A program made the position numbers and the translations under genes. A stretch of 64,000 nt of DNA. It comes from Pseudomonas sp. v388. GTDB taxonomy: Bacteria; Pseudomonadota; Gammaproteobacteria; Pseudomonadales; Pseudomonadaceae. The notes under the pieces were generated by a model. That model searched no databases and was not told where the DNA came from. It saw only the letters and a list, made by a program, of their open reading frames with translations. Location: the NCBI RefSeq assembly GCF_003935425.1, contig NZ_RHQN01000005.1, positions 186,001 through 250,000 of the forward strand. The letters are read 5' to 3'. This document shows, piece by piece, positions 1 to 10,023 of this stretch (positions within the stretch are counted from its first letter, which is position 1; the number at the start of each line of letters is the position of its first letter).

Positions 1-376
1 GCGTGATCGAACGGGTGGCGATGTGCCCGGCGTCGCGCAGACGCTTGTAGATCATGCTCGACAGTTCGCGGTTTTCGTCCGAGTGGGTCGAATGGAAATT
101 GTCGAAATCCACCAGGAAATCGGCGAAATCGGCGCTGTGCTCGGCGTTGACGTTGTCGATCAGTTGCTCAGGCGTGATGCCTTCGCGTTCGGCGCGCAGC
201 ATGATGGCCGAGCCATGGGCGTCGTCAGCGCACACGTAAGTGCACTGGTTGCCGCGATGTTTCTGGTACCGCACCCACATGTCGGTCTGGATGTATTCGA
301 GCATGTGGCCAAGGTGGATTGAACCGTTGGCATAGGGGAGGGCGCTGGTAACGAGAATCTGGCGTGGCTCGGACAT
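1..376 (-). CDS. metG: Methionyl-tRNA synthetase, N-terminal part (cut by window edge)
   Basis: Charges tRNA-Met with methionine in the cytoplasm. The reverse-strand frame starts at 376 (ATG) and reads [20 protein letters not shown], with the class I HIGH-type signature (HLGH) at about residues 22-25 and [11 protein letters not shown] shortly after. The gene runs off the left edge, so only about 125 residues are visible. It is divergent from apbC at 550, the usual Pseudomonas arrangement. Identity is secure from the N-terminal catalytic motifs. Confidence 0.95.
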   Translation of the reverse strand, partial: MSEPRQILVTSALPYANGSIHLGHMLEYIQTDMWVRYQKHRGNQCTYVCADDAHGSAIMLRAEREGITPEQLIDNVNAEHSADFADFLVDFDNFHSTHSDENRELSSMIYKRLRDAGHIATRSIT

Positions 377-549
377 GGGCTCGGCTACTTGAAGTGAAAC
401 GGAGGTCGGCCACTATAAAGGTCTGGGGATTTTTTTTCACCGTTTAGCGACGTGGGAAGTGTCCTGGACTGGCAGTGAAACCATGTCGCCGCCCGTCAGA
501 ACGGTTAGGATAGCCGCCTGTTTCAGTCAGCCTTTTTCGGAGTGAGCCC

Positions 550-1644
550 ATGAGCGCAGTCAACCGCGCAGCGGTGGAGACGATTCTTCGCCAGTACACC
601 GACCCTTACATGAACCAGGATCCGGTCAGTGCCGGTTGTGTGCGGGCCATCGATATTCAGGGCGGCCAGGTCACCGTGCAGCTGGAGCTGGGCTACGCCG
701 CCGGCCTTTTCAGGAGCGGCTGGGCTCAGGTGTTGAAAACCGCCGTGGAAGGTCTTGACGGCGTGACCGCGGCTCGGGTCGAGATCGCCAGCGTTATCAG
801 CGCGCACAAGGCCCAGGGTCAGGTGCCCGGCCTGGCCAATGTAAAGAACATCGTGGCGGTGGCCTCCGGCAAGGGTGGCGTGGGCAAATCCACCACCGCT
901 GCCAATCTGGCGCTGGCGCTGGCCCGCGAAGGTGCGCGGGTCGGGATTCTCGACGCCGATATCTACGGCCCCAGCCAGGGTGTGATGTTCGGCATTCCTG
1001 AAGGCACCCGACCAAAAATCAAGGACCAGAAATGGTTCGTGCCCATCGAAGCCCACGGTGTCGAAGTGATGTCCATGGCGTTTCTGACCGATGACAATAC
1101 GCCGATGGTCTGGCGAGGGCCGATGGTGTCCGGCGCCTTGCTGCAGCTGGTGACCCAGACCGCATGGAATGATCTGGATTACCTGGTGATCGACATGCCG
1201 CCCGGTACCGGCGACATTCAGTTGACCCTCGCGCAGAAAGTCCCGGTGGCTGGCGCGGTGATCGTTACCACGCCTCAGGATCTGGCGCTGCTCGACGCGA
1301 AGAAAGGCGTCGAGATGTTCCGCAAGGTCAACATCCCGGTGCTGGGCGTGGTGGAGAATATGGCCGTGCACATCTGCTCGAACTGCGGTCACGCCGAGCA
1401 TCTGTTCGGTGAGGGTGGTGGCGAGAAGCTGGCCTCACAGTACGACGTGGAACTGCTGGCGTCGCTGCCGCTGTCGATGCTGATTCGTGAGCAGGCCGAC
1501 GGAGGCAAGCCGACAGTGATTGCCGAGCCGGAAAGCCAGATCGCCATGGTCTATCAGGAACTGGCTCGCCATGTAGGCGCGCGCATCGTGCTGCAGGAAG
1601 CTGCCAGCCCGGCGATGCCGACCATTTCGGTGAGTGACGACTGA
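550..1644 (+). CDS. apbC: Iron-sulfur cluster carrier protein ApbC/Mrp
   Basis: A 364-residue Mrp/NBP35-family P-loop ATPase that carries Fe-S clusters to apo-proteins in the cytosol. Residues 1-85 form the MIP18/DUF59-like N-terminal domain. The deviant Walker A motif GKGGVGKS is at 107-114, and the cluster-binding CxxC (Cys276, Cys279, in CSNC) is near the C-terminus. The start ATG follows a GGAGTGAG ribosome site. It is divergent from metG and converges on the cold-shock gene, with a shared terminator between them. Length and motifs match the family. Confidence 0.95.
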   Translation: MSAVNRAAVETILRQYTDPYMNQDPVSAGCVRAIDIQGGQVTVQLELGYAAGLFRSGWAQVLKTAVEGLDGVTAARVEIASVISAHKAQGQVPGLANVKNIVAVASGKGGVGKSTTAANLALALAREGARVGILDADIYGPSQGVMFGIPEGTRPKIKDQKWFVPIEAHGVEVMSMAFLTDDNTPMVWRGPMVSGALLQLVTQTAWNDLDYLVIDMPPGTGDIQLTLAQKVPVAGAVIVTTPQDLALLDAKKGVEMFRKVNIPVLGVVENMAVHICSNCGHAEHLFGEGGGEKLASQYDVELLASLPLSMLIREQADGGKPTVIAEPESQIAMVYQELARHVGARIVLQEAASPAMPTISVSDD

Positions 1645-1659
1645 CGACAGCCGCCAAGA

Positions 1660-1696
1660 CCTGTGGGAGCGGACCGGGCGGGACCGCTCCCACAGG
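1660..1696. repeat. REP palindrome, GTGGGAGCGG family
   Basis: A near-perfect inverted repeat with arms CCTGTGGGAGCGG and its complement around a central CGGGCGG, just after the apbC stop codon. The same core recurs at 13988-14022, about 54571-54690, 60264-60297 and 63091-63111, so it is a dispersed REP element rather than a gene-specific structure. Confidence 0.8.
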
Positions 1697-1716
1697 ACTC
1701 GAGAAAATCCAGGCAA

Positions 1717-1748
1717 TAAAAAACCCCGCTTTTGAGGGCGGGGTTTTT
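1717..1748. terminator. Bidirectional terminator between apbC and the cold-shock gene
   Basis: Stem CCCCGC (1724-1729) pairs with GCGGGG (1738-1743). It has an A tract before and a T tract after, so it can act on both strands. It sits between convergent genes. Confidence 0.85.
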
Positions 1749-1766
1749 CAAGCGATTCAGTACAAG

Positions 1767-1976
1767 TTAGATAACTTGAACTTCCTCAGCCTGCATGCCT
1801 TTCTGACCGCGGGTAGCGATGAAAGAAACCTGTTGGCCTTCTTTCAGGCTCTTGAAGCCGTCGGACTGGATAGCTTTGAAGTGCACGAACAGGTCGTCAC
1901 CGGACTGTGGAGTGATGAAGCCGAAGCCTTTTTCATCGTTGAACCACTTAACGGTACCAGTTTGGCGATTGGACAT
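1767..1976 (-). CDS. capB: Cold-shock domain RNA chaperone (CspA/CapB type)
   Basis: A 69-residue single cold-shock domain protein that binds single-stranded RNA/DNA and melts RNA structure in the cytoplasm. RNP1 (KGFGFITP, about 16-23) and RNP2 (LFVHF, about 29-33) are intact. Length and sequence match the CapB-type cold-shock proteins of Pseudomonas. The start is set by a strong AAGGAGA (about 1984-1990) seven bases upstream. The 5' region up to dcd is long (about 320 bases), as is common for cold-shock genes with a leader. capB is a best-fit symbol; other Csp paralogs in the genus are very similar. Confidence 0.9.
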   Translation of the reverse strand: MSNRQTGTVKWFNDEKGFGFITPQSGDDLFVHFKAIQSDGFKSLKEGQQVSFIATRGQKGMQAEEVQVI

Positions 1977-2130
1977 GATGTATCTCCTTGGACAAAGTTA
2001 ACTGCGACTCAGGAAGAGCCCTGGCCGAGACTGAGTGCAAAGAGCTGGAAAATTCATGGAGATGGTTGGATCGAAATTCAACATCGTGTAGAGATTCTCA
2101 GTGACACAAGCAACACAGTGGCGCCACCTT
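1977..2130 (-). promoter_or_regulatory. Probable long 5' leader of the cold-shock gene
   Basis: There is no coding sequence in the roughly 320-base gap between the cold-shock gene and dcd. The part next to the cold-shock gene has a strong Shine-Dalgarno (AAGGAGA) and AT-richer sequence. Cold-shock genes often carry long structured leaders, so a leader is inferred here. No specific thermosensor fold was established and the outer boundary is a guess. Confidence 0.35.
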
Positions 2131-2295
2131 AACCCTTTTTGCGGAACGTGCCAATGGTCTGTCGAGATTATTTCCTGACGGGTGAAAAACGGCACGTCCG
2201 GCAAGCGAAGCGGCCTTGCGTGACCTTTGAACGCAAGGCCCCGGCCCGGTAAGATGCGGCACATCTTTCTTCACCTCGTTATTCAGGACACCGCC

Positions 2296-2862
2296 ATGAG
2301 CATCAAATCGGACAAGTGGATTCGCCGCATGGCGCAAGAGCAAGGCATGATCGAGCCCTTCGTCGAGCGCCAGATGCGTGGCGAGGGCGCCGACCGGGTG
2401 ATCTCCTTTGGCGTTTCCAGCTACGGCTACGACGTGCGTTGTGCGGATGAATTCAAGGTGTTCACCAACATCAACTCGGCGACCGTCGATCCGAAAAACT
2501 TCGACGAGAAGAGCTTCGTCGACGTCAAGAGCGACGTGTGCATCATCCCGCCCAACTCGTTTGCCCTGGCACGCACCGTCGAGTACTTCCGCATTCCGCG
2601 TAACGTGCTGACCATCTGTCTGGGCAAGAGCACCTACGCGCGCTGCGGCATCATCGTCAACGTGACGCCGCTGGAGCCGGAATGGGAAGGCCACGTGACC
2701 CTCGAGTTCTCCAACACCACCACGCTGCCGGCCAAGATCTACGCCAACGAAGGTGTGGCGCAGATGCTGTTCCTTGAGTCTGACGAGGAATGTGAAGTGT
2801 CCTACAAGGACCGTGGGGGCAAGTATCAGGGCCAGCGTGGCGTCACTCTGCCACGTACCTGA
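2296..2862 (+). CDS. dcd: dCTP deaminase
   Basis: A 188-residue trimeric enzyme that deaminates dCTP to dUTP, feeding dTMP synthesis. The characteristic stretches SSYGYDVR (about 39-46), the [10 protein letters not shown] region and the C-terminal [12 protein letters not shown] are present, and length equals the family norm. The frame is open upstream to 2227, but the ATG at 2296 begins the conserved [13 protein letters not shown]. It is divergent from the cold-shock gene. Confidence 0.97.
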   Translation: MSIKSDKWIRRMAQEQGMIEPFVERQMRGEGADRVISFGVSSYGYDVRCADEFKVFTNINSATVDPKNFDEKSFVDVKSDVCIIPPNSFALARTVEYFRIPRNVLTICLGKSTYARCGIIVNVTPLEPEWEGHVTLEFSNTTTLPAKIYANEGVAQMLFLESDEECEVSYKDRGGKYQGQRGVTLPRT

Positions 2863-2927
2863 TTTTCGATTTCGCGCTGACGCAAATTGAATTAATACAG
2901 TTTTATGCACTCTATTGGCTGACATGT

Positions 2928-2952
2928 CCCCGCATACATTTTGTGCGCGGGG
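2928..2952. other. GC-rich stem-loop after dcd
   Basis: CCCCGC (2928-2933) pairs with GCGGGG (2947-2952) around a 13-base loop. No T tract follows, so it is a weak terminator at best. It lies 20 bases before the start of the next small gene and could affect its translation. Confidence 0.4.
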
Positions 2953-2971
2953 CCGCTGATCGGAGTGCCCT

Positions 2972-3196
2972 ATGAAGACCGACTACAAAACATCTGACCG
3001 GGAAACGTCTCCTCCGCCCAACGAGATCGGACTGCTGGCCTGGTCGTTGCTCGCGCATTCGCATCTGCACGCGCAATTCAACATGGTCGGCGGCGGAATC
3101 CCAGGTCAGCCTGACCCGGATACCCCGTTCCAGGAACCCACCGAGCCGGGTGAACCTACCATTCCTGACGAGCCACCTCCTGCGCCTGTAGCCTGA
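2972..3196 (+). CDS. Small Pro-rich conserved hypothetical protein
   Basis: A 74-residue protein of unknown function. The first 50 residues are mixed, with an LLAWSLLAHSHLHAQFNMVGG segment that is too polar to be a clear membrane helix. The last 25 residues are a Pro/Glu-rich, probably disordered tail (repeated P-x-E-P, D-E-P-P-P). A GGAG ribosome site lies about eight bases before the ATG, and codon use resembles the neighbours. I do not recognise the family. Confidence 0.6.
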   Translation: MKTDYKTSDRETSPPPNEIGLLAWSLLAHSHLHAQFNMVGGGIPGQPDPDTPFQEPTEPGEPTIPDEPPPAPVA

Positions 3197-3329
3197 CCCT
3201 TCCCTGAATCTGCCCTGATGTGCCATGCCGCCCGGCGCATTCCGCGTGGGCGAGCGGGCAGGTCAATGACTGGCGACGAGTGGCGATCGAGGGCTGATGA
3301 AGCGTTTCAGCCTCGCGGTAAAAGCGGTA

Positions 3330-3986
3330 TCACCGCACACCCCAGATCGCCCCGTCGCCAGTGACATACACGCTGCTGCGGTCGGTCGGTTCGATGGCAT
3401 AGCCGCCGGTGAATTCGCCGAACGCAGGCATCAGGCTGACATGCGCATCGAGGTAGAAGCAGGCCAGGCGCAAGCTTTGCCGGCCTCTTCCACGCAACCG
3501 GTAGACCGGGTGAACGTGCCCGGCCAGGACATGCAGCGACGGGTGCGCGTCCGGCTCGTGTTGCAGCGCAAACGGCCCCAGAATCAAGGGTTCTTCAACC
3601 ACCTCGATGTTCAGCTCGGCCGGCGGATCACCGGCGCGTTTGTCGTGGTTGCCGCGAATCAGTGTGATGCTTAGCTGCGCATGTCGGGCACGCCATGTGC
3701 GCAGCGCGCTCAAGGTGCCTGCCGCATGGGACTCGGGGGCGTGGAGAAAGTCCCCCAGGAAGATCAGGTGGCCGACGTCGTAATCGGCCAGCAGCCGGTC
3801 CAGCCGCTGCAGATTGACCTGAGTCGTGCCGTGGGGCACCGGCTGGCCCAGTTTGCGATAGGCGGCGGCCTTGCCGAAGTGCGCGTCGGCAATCAGCAAC
3901 GCACGGTGCGCGGGGTAATAGATGGCCTTGTCGGCCAGCAGCCATAGCTCGGCGCCGGCCAGGGTGACGACTTGGTAAGGGCTCAA
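3330..3986 (-). CDS. pdeM: Ligase-associated DNA damage response phosphoesterase PdeM
   Basis: A 218-residue calcineurin-like binuclear metallophosphoesterase. Metal-binding motifs are intact: DAHFGK (Asp34, His36), LGDFLH (Asp79), RGNHD (Asn113-Asp115) and GHVHP (His157, His159). In the bacterial repair cluster this Mn-dependent nuclease/phosphoesterase accompanies an Lhr-type helicase, a DNA ligase and an MBL exonuclease. Its start overlaps the helicase stop by four bases, so the two are translationally coupled. The ligase and exonuclease partners lie 7 kb away at 11186-13923. Confidence 0.9.
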   Translation of the reverse strand: MSPYQVVTLAGAELWLLADKAIYYPAHRALLIADAHFGKAAAYRKLGQPVPHGTTQVNLQRLDRLLADYDVGHLIFLGDFLHAPESHAAGTLSALRTWRARHAQLSITLIRGNHDKRAGDPPAELNIEVVEEPLILGPFALQHEPDAHPSLHVLAGHVHPVYRLRGRGRQSLRLACFYLDAHVSLMPAFGEFTGGYAIEPTDRSSVYVTGDGAIWGVR

Positions 3987-6475
3987 TGCTCGGTCTCCGG
4001 TCCGGCGGCTTTCTCCAGATCACGCACCATGCGCGCAATCCGGTCGGCGAGTTTTTCCGAACTCAGGCTTTCCCGGAAGCGTTCCACCAGCAGGGGAAAC
4101 GCCAAGGGCGTCGCGCGTTTGATGACATGCATGTCCAGGGTCCGGTCGTTGATCTGTTCCAGCGTGTGCTCAAGCCGCGCCAGGTCCAGCTCTTGACGCA
4201 AGACTTCCTCCTCGGCCTGGGTCAACAGCATATTGCCGGCGTCGTAGCGTTTGAAGACCTCAAAGAACAGCCCGCTGGATGCCTGCAGTTGGCGGTTACT
4301 CTTCGATGCGCCCGGGTAGCCGGAAAATACCAGCCCCGAGATCCGGGCGATTTCCCGGAACCTGCGCAGCGCCAGTTCGCCCGCGTTCAGGCTGGCGATG
4401 ATGTCTTCCATCAACCGATCCTGACTGAACAACCCACTGTCCAGCGCCTGAACCCAGTTCACTTCGCTGGCGCTGAGCAATTCCAGGCCATAGTCGTTGA
4501 CGGCGATGGAGAAAGTCAGCGGCGTGTCCCGGCCCAACCGCCAGGCCAGCAGGCTCGCCAGGCCCAGATGTACATGGCGACCGGCGAAGGGATAGAGAAA
4601 CAGATGCCAGCCCTCCCGTGATTTCAGGGTTTCCGCCAGCAGCGTATTGCGTCGCGGTAGGCCGGACCACTGCTGCTGGACTTCCAGCAACGGGCGCACC
4701 GCCTGCATTTCCGGGCTGAGGAATTCGCCGTGCGCGGCGGCGTCGAATTTTTCCACCACCGCATCGGCCAGTTCGCTGGACAGCGGCATTCTCCCGCCAT
4801 TCCAGCGCGGCACCGCGGCTTTCTTGCCTGTGGCGCGTTTGACGTAGGCGGTCATGTTTTCCACGCGCACCAGTTCCAGCACCCGACCGGCGAACAGGAA
4901 ACCGTCGCCCGGCCTCAGGCGCGCAATGAAGCCCTCTTCGACGCTGCCCAGCGAGCCACCGCCGCCTCCTTTCTTCCAGTACTTGAGGTTGATGCTGGCG
5001 TCGCTGACGATGGTGCCGACGCTCATGCGGTGGCGACGAGCCAAGCGGGCGTCCGGCACGCGCCAGACGCCATGCTCATCCGGTTCGGCGCGACGATAAT
5101 CGGGGTAGGCGGTGAGCGAATGGCCACCGTTGCGCACGAAGGCCAGCGCCCAGTGCCACTGCTCGTCGGTGAGGTCACGATAGGCCCAGGCGGTGCGCAC
5201 TTCGGCCAACAGCTCATCGGGCAGGAAACCGCCGCCGAGGGCGACACTGACCAGATGCTGGACCAGCACGTCCAGCGGTTGGCGTGGCGATTCGCGCGGC
5301 TCGATCATGCGCGCCGCCACGGCGGTGCAAGCGGCTGCGGCTTCCACCAGCTCCAGGCTGTGGGTCGGCACCAGGGTGACTCGCGACGGGCGACCTGGGG
5401 CGTGGCCGGAGCGACCGGCACGCTGCATCAAGCGGGCGATACCTTTGGGCGAACCGATTTGCAGGACACGTTCCACCGGCAGGAAGTCGACGCCCAGGTC
5501 CAGGCTCGACGTGCACACCACCGCCTTGAGCTGGCCTTCCTTGAGCGCACGCTCGACCCAGTCGCGAACCTCGCGCGCCAGCGAGCCGTGGTGCAGGGCG
5601 ATCAAGCCGGCCCAATCCGGCCGCGCTTCCAGCAGTGCCTGATACCAGATTTCCGATTGCGAGCGGGTATTGGTGAACACCAGGCAACTGGCGCTGCCGT
5701 CAACTTCGGCCACTACCTGAGGCAGCATTCGCAATCCCATGTGTCCGGCCCAGGGAAAACGTTCGATGGACGGTGGCAGCAAGGTATCGACTGTCAGGTC
5801 CTTGACGATCTTGCCCTGCACGGTCACCCCGCCGTCGCCGAGCAACACCTGTTGAGCATGCTCTTGATTGCCCAGGGTCGCGGAAATGCCCCACACGATC
5901 AGTTGCGGATTCCAGCGCCGCAGGCGAGCCAAGGCCAATTGCAGCTGAACGCCACGCTTGTTGCCGATCAACTCGTGCCATTCGTCCACGACCACGACGC
6001 GAAGCGTCGACAGCGTGGTTTGGGCGTCGGCGCGGGTCAATAGCAGCGTCAGGCTCTCGGGCGTGGTGATCAGCGCCGAGGGCAGGCGTCGGCCCTGGCG
6101 AGCACGCTCGCTGCTGCTGGTGTCGCCGGTGCGCAGGCCAACCGTCCAGGGAATGTCGAGATCGCTCAACGGCGCCTCAAGGGCGCGCGCCGTGTCGGCG
6201 GCCAGCGCGCGCATCGGCGTGATCCACATCACGCTCAATGGCGCGGCGGGCGGCTTGCGTTTGCGGGGCTTGTCATCGGCGGGCGGCGGATTGGCTTTTG
6301 CGAAGCGATTGAGAGCGGCGAACCACACGGCGTAGGTCTTGCCGGAGCCGGTGCTGGCATGCAGCAGCCCGGACTCACCTTTCCTGACCGCCGCCCAGAC
6401 TTCTTTCTGAAAGGGAAACGGCTTCCAGCCTCGGGCCGAAAACCATCGCTGAGCGAAATCGGTGGGTCTGCTCAT
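3983..6475 (-). CDS. Ligase-associated DEXH-box DNA helicase (Lhr core type)
   Basis: An 830-residue SF2 helicase of the Lhr-Core type, a 3'-5' translocase on single-stranded DNA that unwinds RNA-DNA hybrids. Visible motifs are Walker A STGSGKT (41-47), motif II DEWH (164-167), SATLGN (motif III) and the motif VI-like MQRAGRSGH. The rest is the Lhr winged-helix/DUF4549-like region. There is a basic KPRKRKPP patch near 70. It is coupled to pdeM by a four-base overlap. No SOS box was seen upstream. Confidence 0.92.
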   Translation of the reverse strand: MSRPTDFAQRWFSARGWKPFPFQKEVWAAVRKGESGLLHASTGSGKTYAVWFAALNRFAKANPPPADDKPRKRKPPAAPLSVMWITPMRALAADTARALEAPLSDLDIPWTVGLRTGDTSSSERARQGRRLPSALITTPESLTLLLTRADAQTTLSTLRVVVVDEWHELIGNKRGVQLQLALARLRRWNPQLIVWGISATLGNQEHAQQVLLGDGGVTVQGKIVKDLTVDTLLPPSIERFPWAGHMGLRMLPQVVAEVDGSASCLVFTNTRSQSEIWYQALLEARPDWAGLIALHHGSLAREVRDWVERALKEGQLKAVVCTSSLDLGVDFLPVERVLQIGSPKGIARLMQRAGRSGHAPGRPSRVTLVPTHSLELVEAAAACTAVAARMIEPRESPRQPLDVLVQHLVSVALGGGFLPDELLAEVRTAWAYRDLTDEQWHWALAFVRNGGHSLTAYPDYRRAEPDEHGVWRVPDARLARRHRMSVGTIVSDASINLKYWKKGGGGGSLGSVEEGFIARLRPGDGFLFAGRVLELVRVENMTAYVKRATGKKAAVPRWNGGRMPLSSELADAVVEKFDAAAHGEFLSPEMQAVRPLLEVQQQWSGLPRRNTLLAETLKSREGWHLFLYPFAGRHVHLGLASLLAWRLGRDTPLTFSIAVNDYGLELLSASEVNWVQALDSGLFSQDRLMEDIIASLNAGELALRRFREIARISGLVFSGYPGASKSNRQLQASSGLFFEVFKRYDAGNMLLTQAEEEVLRQELDLARLEHTLEQINDRTLDMHVIKRATPLAFPLLVERFRESLSSEKLADRIARMVRDLEKAAGPETEH

Positions 6476-6560
6476 CCAGTCGGGTGTGCTCTGAGGGGAG
6501 ATAAGTCAGAGACAGCAGTGAGTGGGAGATAGTTTTAAAGGATGTGTGCTCTCGAACGCC

Positions 6561-6621
6561 TTCGCCAGCAAGGCGGATCTTGCAGATGGGATAGCCTGTC
6601 GGAGCCGGCTTGCTGGCGAAG
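6561..6621. repeat. REP doublet (REPIN), GCCAGCAAG family
   Basis: Two inverted copies, TTCGCCAGCAAGG at the left and GGCTTGCTGGCGAA at the right, enclose about 35 bases. This is the left boundary of the transporter operon that separates the helicase from the ligase. Confidence 0.75.
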
Positions 6622-6641
6622 AGGGAGATGCAAGCCGATGG

Positions 6642-7406
6642 TTATTTCAGATTCCCGCTGAGAAACTGCTGCAACCGCTCGCTCTTGGGGTTGTTGAGCA
6701 CTTCATCCGGGTGGCCGGACTCTTCGATCCGGCCTTTGTGCAGGAACACCACCTGGTTGGCGACCTTGCGGGCAAAGCCCATTTCGTGGGTCACCAGGAT
6801 CATGGTGCGGCCTTCTTCGGCCAGGCCTTGAATCACCTTCAGCACTTCCCCCACCAGTTCCGGGTCAAGGGCCGAGGTCGGCTCGTCGAACAGCATGATC
6901 TCCGGCTCCATCGCCAGCGCCCTGGCAATGGCCACGCGCTGTTGTTGGCCACCGGAGAGAAACGCCGGGTATTGATCGGCGACGCGTTCCGGCAAACCGA
7001 CCTTGTCCAGATACATCCGGGCACGTTTTTCCGCTTCGGCTTTCGACACCCCAAGTACCCGGCGCGGCGCCATGGTGATGTTCTCCAGCACGGTCATATG
7101 CGCCCACAGGTTGAAATGCTGAAACACCATGGCCAGCCGGGTGCGGATGCGTTGCAGCTCCTGAGGATCGGCCACGCGCATGCCGTCCTTGTCGCTGACC
7201 ATTTGCACCTGCTGGCCGTCCAGGCTCATGGCGCCGTCGTTGGGTTGCTCAAGAAAATTGATGCAGCGCAGGAAGGTACTTTTGCCCGAGCCGCTGGCGC
7301 CGATCAGGCAGATCACATCGCCGCTGCTGGCCTTGAGCGAAACACCCTTGAGCACCTCGTTGTCGCCATAGCTTTTATGCAGGCCGTCGATGGTGAGTTT
7401 GTACAT
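6642..7406 (-). CDS. Basic amino acid ABC transporter ATPase (AotP/HisP family)
   Basis: A 254-residue polar-amino-acid ABC ATPase that powers uptake at the inner membrane. Walker A GASGSGKST, signature LSGGQQQRVAIARAL, Walker B IMLFDEPTSALD and the switch His (THEMGFAR) are all present. It is the last gene of a five-gene operon ordered as the P. aeruginosa arginine/ornithine system aotJQMOP. Unlike that locus no argR follows, so it may be a paralogous copy; the substrate is inferred as arginine, ornithine or histidine. Confidence 0.9.
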   Translation of the reverse strand: MYKLTIDGLHKSYGDNEVLKGVSLKASSGDVICLIGASGSGKSTFLRCINFLEQPNDGAMSLDGQQVQMVSDKDGMRVADPQELQRIRTRLAMVFQHFNLWAHMTVLENITMAPRRVLGVSKAEAEKRARMYLDKVGLPERVADQYPAFLSGGQQQRVAIARALAMEPEIMLFDEPTSALDPELVGEVLKVIQGLAEEGRTMILVTHEMGFARKVANQVVFLHKGRIEESGHPDEVLNNPKSERLQQFLSGNLK

Positions 7407-7415
7407 GTCTGGACC

Positions 7416-8534
7416 TCAAGGAGAAAGTAGATAGCCGCTGCGGTAGGCCTGGGTGCCTGCAACGTGGGCGATGGCCATGCCGGCGGTTGCCATGCGGCGC
7501 AGCGAGCGGGCGTAGAGCAGCCCGGCGTTGGCAGCATGAACCGGCGTGACGGCATCACTGATCGGGTCGATGACGTCGGCGATCAACTGACCGGCCTCGA
7601 CGTGTTCGCCGGGCATGGCACAGAACACCAGCAGTCCGCCGACCGGGCTGGTCACCGGTTCGACAGCGGCCAGTGGCGTGGCGGGGTAGAGCAGTTCGGG
7701 GGCGGGTGCAGCATCGCCATCGATGACACCGAAGTTGATCAGGTAGCTGATGATCGCCTGACAGTCGCGGCTGGCGAGGGCATGGCTGACATCGCCCTGG
7801 CCGCGCAGCTCGACGGTGACTGAAAAACTGCCTGATGGAATCTCGCAACGCGCGTCGAATCGCTGCTGCAGTTTCCACCACACCAGCGTGAAGCATTCGT
7901 CGAACGAGTGACCGCCGGAATCGGTCGCCAGCAGGCTGGCCTGGGCACCGAGGTAGCGCGACAGCAGTTCGACCTTCGGCCAGGCTTCGGGTGTGGTGTA
8001 GACATGTTCCACCGACTCGAAGTCGCAATGCAGGTCCAGCACCATGTCGGCATCGCACGCCAGCCGTTGCAGGGTCAGGCGCAGCGATTGCAACTGGGTG
8101 CCGGCGACCTGCTCGTGCAACGCGCGGCGCAGGCTGTCGCGAATCAGCGTCTGGTTCTGCGCAGCATCGGCGCTCAGGTGCGGTTCGATTTCGTCGCCCA
8201 CCTGCTGGGCCAGATCAACGAACCAGCGGTTGAAGTTCTCACCGCTCTCCAGCTCGTAACGGCCCAGCGGGGTGTCCATCAATACCTGTTCCAGGCCGAT
8301 GGGATTGGCAACCGGCACCACGACAATCTCGCCCAACAGCCGGCCGGCGCTTTCCAGCTCTGCCAGTCGCTGCTTGAGGTACCAGGCCACCAGCATGCCC
8401 GGCAGTTCGTCGGCATGCAGCGAAGCCTGGATGTAGACCTTGCGACCGCCATCCTGCGGGCCGTAATGGAAGCTGTGAACCTGCCGCCCGGTGCCCGGCA
8501 CCGGCGACAGCAGATCGTGGGTGTTGTGCTGCAT
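7416..8534 (-). CDS. AstE/AspA-family deacylase-like protein (AotO type)
   Basis: A 372-residue succinylglutamate desuccinylase/aspartoacylase family protein, a zinc carboxypeptidase-like fold. The likely zinc ligands are in SLHADE (His40, Glu43) and DLHCD (His169). The C-terminal part resembles a lipoyl/biotinyl-like domain (GGLLVFCAMPGEHVEAGQLIADVID). It lies between permease and ATPase genes, 9 bases from the latter, exactly where aotO sits in the aot operon. Its role in transport is not established; deacylation of imported amino acid derivatives is a plausible inference. Confidence 0.85.
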   Translation of the reverse strand: MQHNTHDLLSPVPGTGRQVHSFHYGPQDGGRKVYIQASLHADELPGMLVAWYLKQRLAELESAGRLLGEIVVVPVANPIGLEQVLMDTPLGRYELESGENFNRWFVDLAQQVGDEIEPHLSADAAQNQTLIRDSLRRALHEQVAGTQLQSLRLTLQRLACDADMVLDLHCDFESVEHVYTTPEAWPKVELLSRYLGAQASLLATDSGGHSFDECFTLVWWKLQQRFDARCEIPSGSFSVTVELRGQGDVSHALASRDCQAIISYLINFGVIDGDAAPAPELLYPATPLAAVEPVTSPVGGLLVFCAMPGEHVEAGQLIADVIDPISDAVTPVHAANAGLLYARSLRRMATAGMAIAHVAGTQAYRSGYLLSP

Positions 8535-8543
8535 GGTCGATTC

Positions 8544-9254
8544 CTAGTGAGCGGGGCCGAGAAAAGCCAGCCAACGGCGTTCGGCAAGGCGAAACAGGCC
8601 GACCAGAATGAAGGTGACGGTCAGGTACATCAGCGCGGCGATCCCGAACGACTGGAAGGTCATGAAGGTGGCCGAGTTGGCGTCCCGCGCCACTTTGAGA
8701 ATGTCCGGCACCGTGGCGGTAAAGGCCACGGTGGTCGAATGCAGCATCAGGATCACTTCGTTGCTGTAGTACGGCAGCGAGCGACGCAGCACCGACGGCA
8801 TGATCACGTAGGCGTACAGCTTCCAGCCCGTCAGGCCGTAGGCCTTGGCCGCTTCCACTTCACCATGGGCCATGCTGCGGATCGAGCCGGCGAAGATCTC
8901 GGTGGTGTAGGCGCAGGTATTGAGCGTGAACGCCAGGATGGTGCAGTTCATCGCATCGCGAAAGAAGGCATCCAGCATCGGCTGTTCGCGCACCGCGGCA
9001 ATGCTGTAGATGCCGGTGTAGCAGATCAGCAGCTGTATATAGAGCGGCGTCCCCCGGAACAGGTAGGTGTAGAACTGAACCGGCCAGCGCACCCAGCGCT
9101 TTTTCGACACTCGGGCAATCGACAGCGGAATCGACAGGCAAAAGCCGATGGCGATGGACGCGCTGAGCAGCCACATGGTCATCGCCAGACCGGTAACGTT
9201 TACCCCGTCGCTATAAAGGAAGGGTTTCCAGTATTCCTGAAGCAATTCGATCAT
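8544..9254 (-). CDS. Basic amino acid ABC transporter permease (AotM/HisM type)
   Basis: A 236-residue inner-membrane permease of the HisMQ family. It has about five hydrophobic helices and a typical EAA loop (EVEAAKAYGLTGWKLYAYVIMP). It overlaps the upstream permease gene by four bases and precedes the AstE-like gene by nine, indicating one transcript. Confidence 0.9.
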   Translation of the reverse strand: MIELLQEYWKPFLYSDGVNVTGLAMTMWLLSASIAIGFCLSIPLSIARVSKKRWVRWPVQFYTYLFRGTPLYIQLLICYTGIYSIAAVREQPMLDAFFRDAMNCTILAFTLNTCAYTTEIFAGSIRSMAHGEVEAAKAYGLTGWKLYAYVIMPSVLRRSLPYYSNEVILMLHSTTVAFTATVPDILKVARDANSATFMTFQSFGIAALMYLTVTFILVGLFRLAERRWLAFLGPAH

Positions 9255-9979
9255 CGTTGCGCCTCCCGGCTGCCGGCAGCGTAACGCCGTTCAGCCCAGC
9301 GCAGGGCGAAGTTCGACGCACTGGTGATCACCAGATAGATGAGCGCGGCCAGCACCAGGAAGTAGAACAACTGGTACGTGCTCTTGCCGGCATCCTGTGA
9401 TGCCTTGACCAGATCGGCCAGACCGATGATCGACACCAGGGCGGTGGCCTTGAGCAACACCTGCCAGTTATTGCCGATGCCCGGCAGTGCATAACGCATC
9501 ATTTGCGGAAACACCACGTAGCGAAATCGTTGGCCGCGTTTGAGGCCATAGGCGATGGCCGCTTCGACCTGGCCGCGCGGCACCGAGAGAATCGCGCCGC
9601 GGAAGGTTTCGGTGAAATAGGCGCCGTAGATGAAGCCCAGGGTAATCACGCCGGCGCCGAACGGGTTGATCTCGATGTATTCCCATTCCATGGCGTCGGT
9701 CAGCAGGGTCAGCCAGGTTTGCAGGCTGTAGAAGATCAGCAGCATCAGCACCAGGTCAGGCACGCCGCGGATCAGGGTGGTGTATAGCTGAGCAGGAATG
9801 CGCAACAGCGCCGAGCCGGACAGTTTTGCGCTGGCGCCGATCAGGCCGAGCACAATGCTCAGCGCCAGCGACAGCAGCGATAATTTGATGGTCATCCAGG
9901 TGCCCTGCATCAGCAGCGGGCCAAAGCCCTTGAGGCTGAACGCCGAAAGTCCCAGAGAGTGCATGAGTGTATCGAGCAT
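9251..9979 (-). CDS. Basic amino acid ABC transporter permease (AotQ/HisQ type)
   Basis: A 242-residue HisMQ-family permease, partner of the gene just downstream. The EAA motif reads QVEAAIAYGLKRGQRFRYVV, and TLIRGVPDLVLMLLIFY is the typical RGTP-like segment. It is coupled to the next permease by a four-base overlap. A 110-base gap with stem-loops separates it from the binding-protein gene. Confidence 0.9.
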   Translation of the reverse strand: MLDTLMHSLGLSAFSLKGFGPLLMQGTWMTIKLSLLSLALSIVLGLIGASAKLSGSALLRIPAQLYTTLIRGVPDLVLMLLIFYSLQTWLTLLTDAMEWEYIEINPFGAGVITLGFIYGAYFTETFRGAILSVPRGQVEAAIAYGLKRGQRFRYVVFPQMMRYALPGIGNNWQVLLKATALVSIIGLADLVKASQDAGKSTYQLFYFLVLAALIYLVITSASNFALRWAERRYAAGSREAQR

Positions 9980-10023
9980 GGATAAAGCCTTGCGCGGTCA
10001 ACAGACAAAAACGTCCATCGACC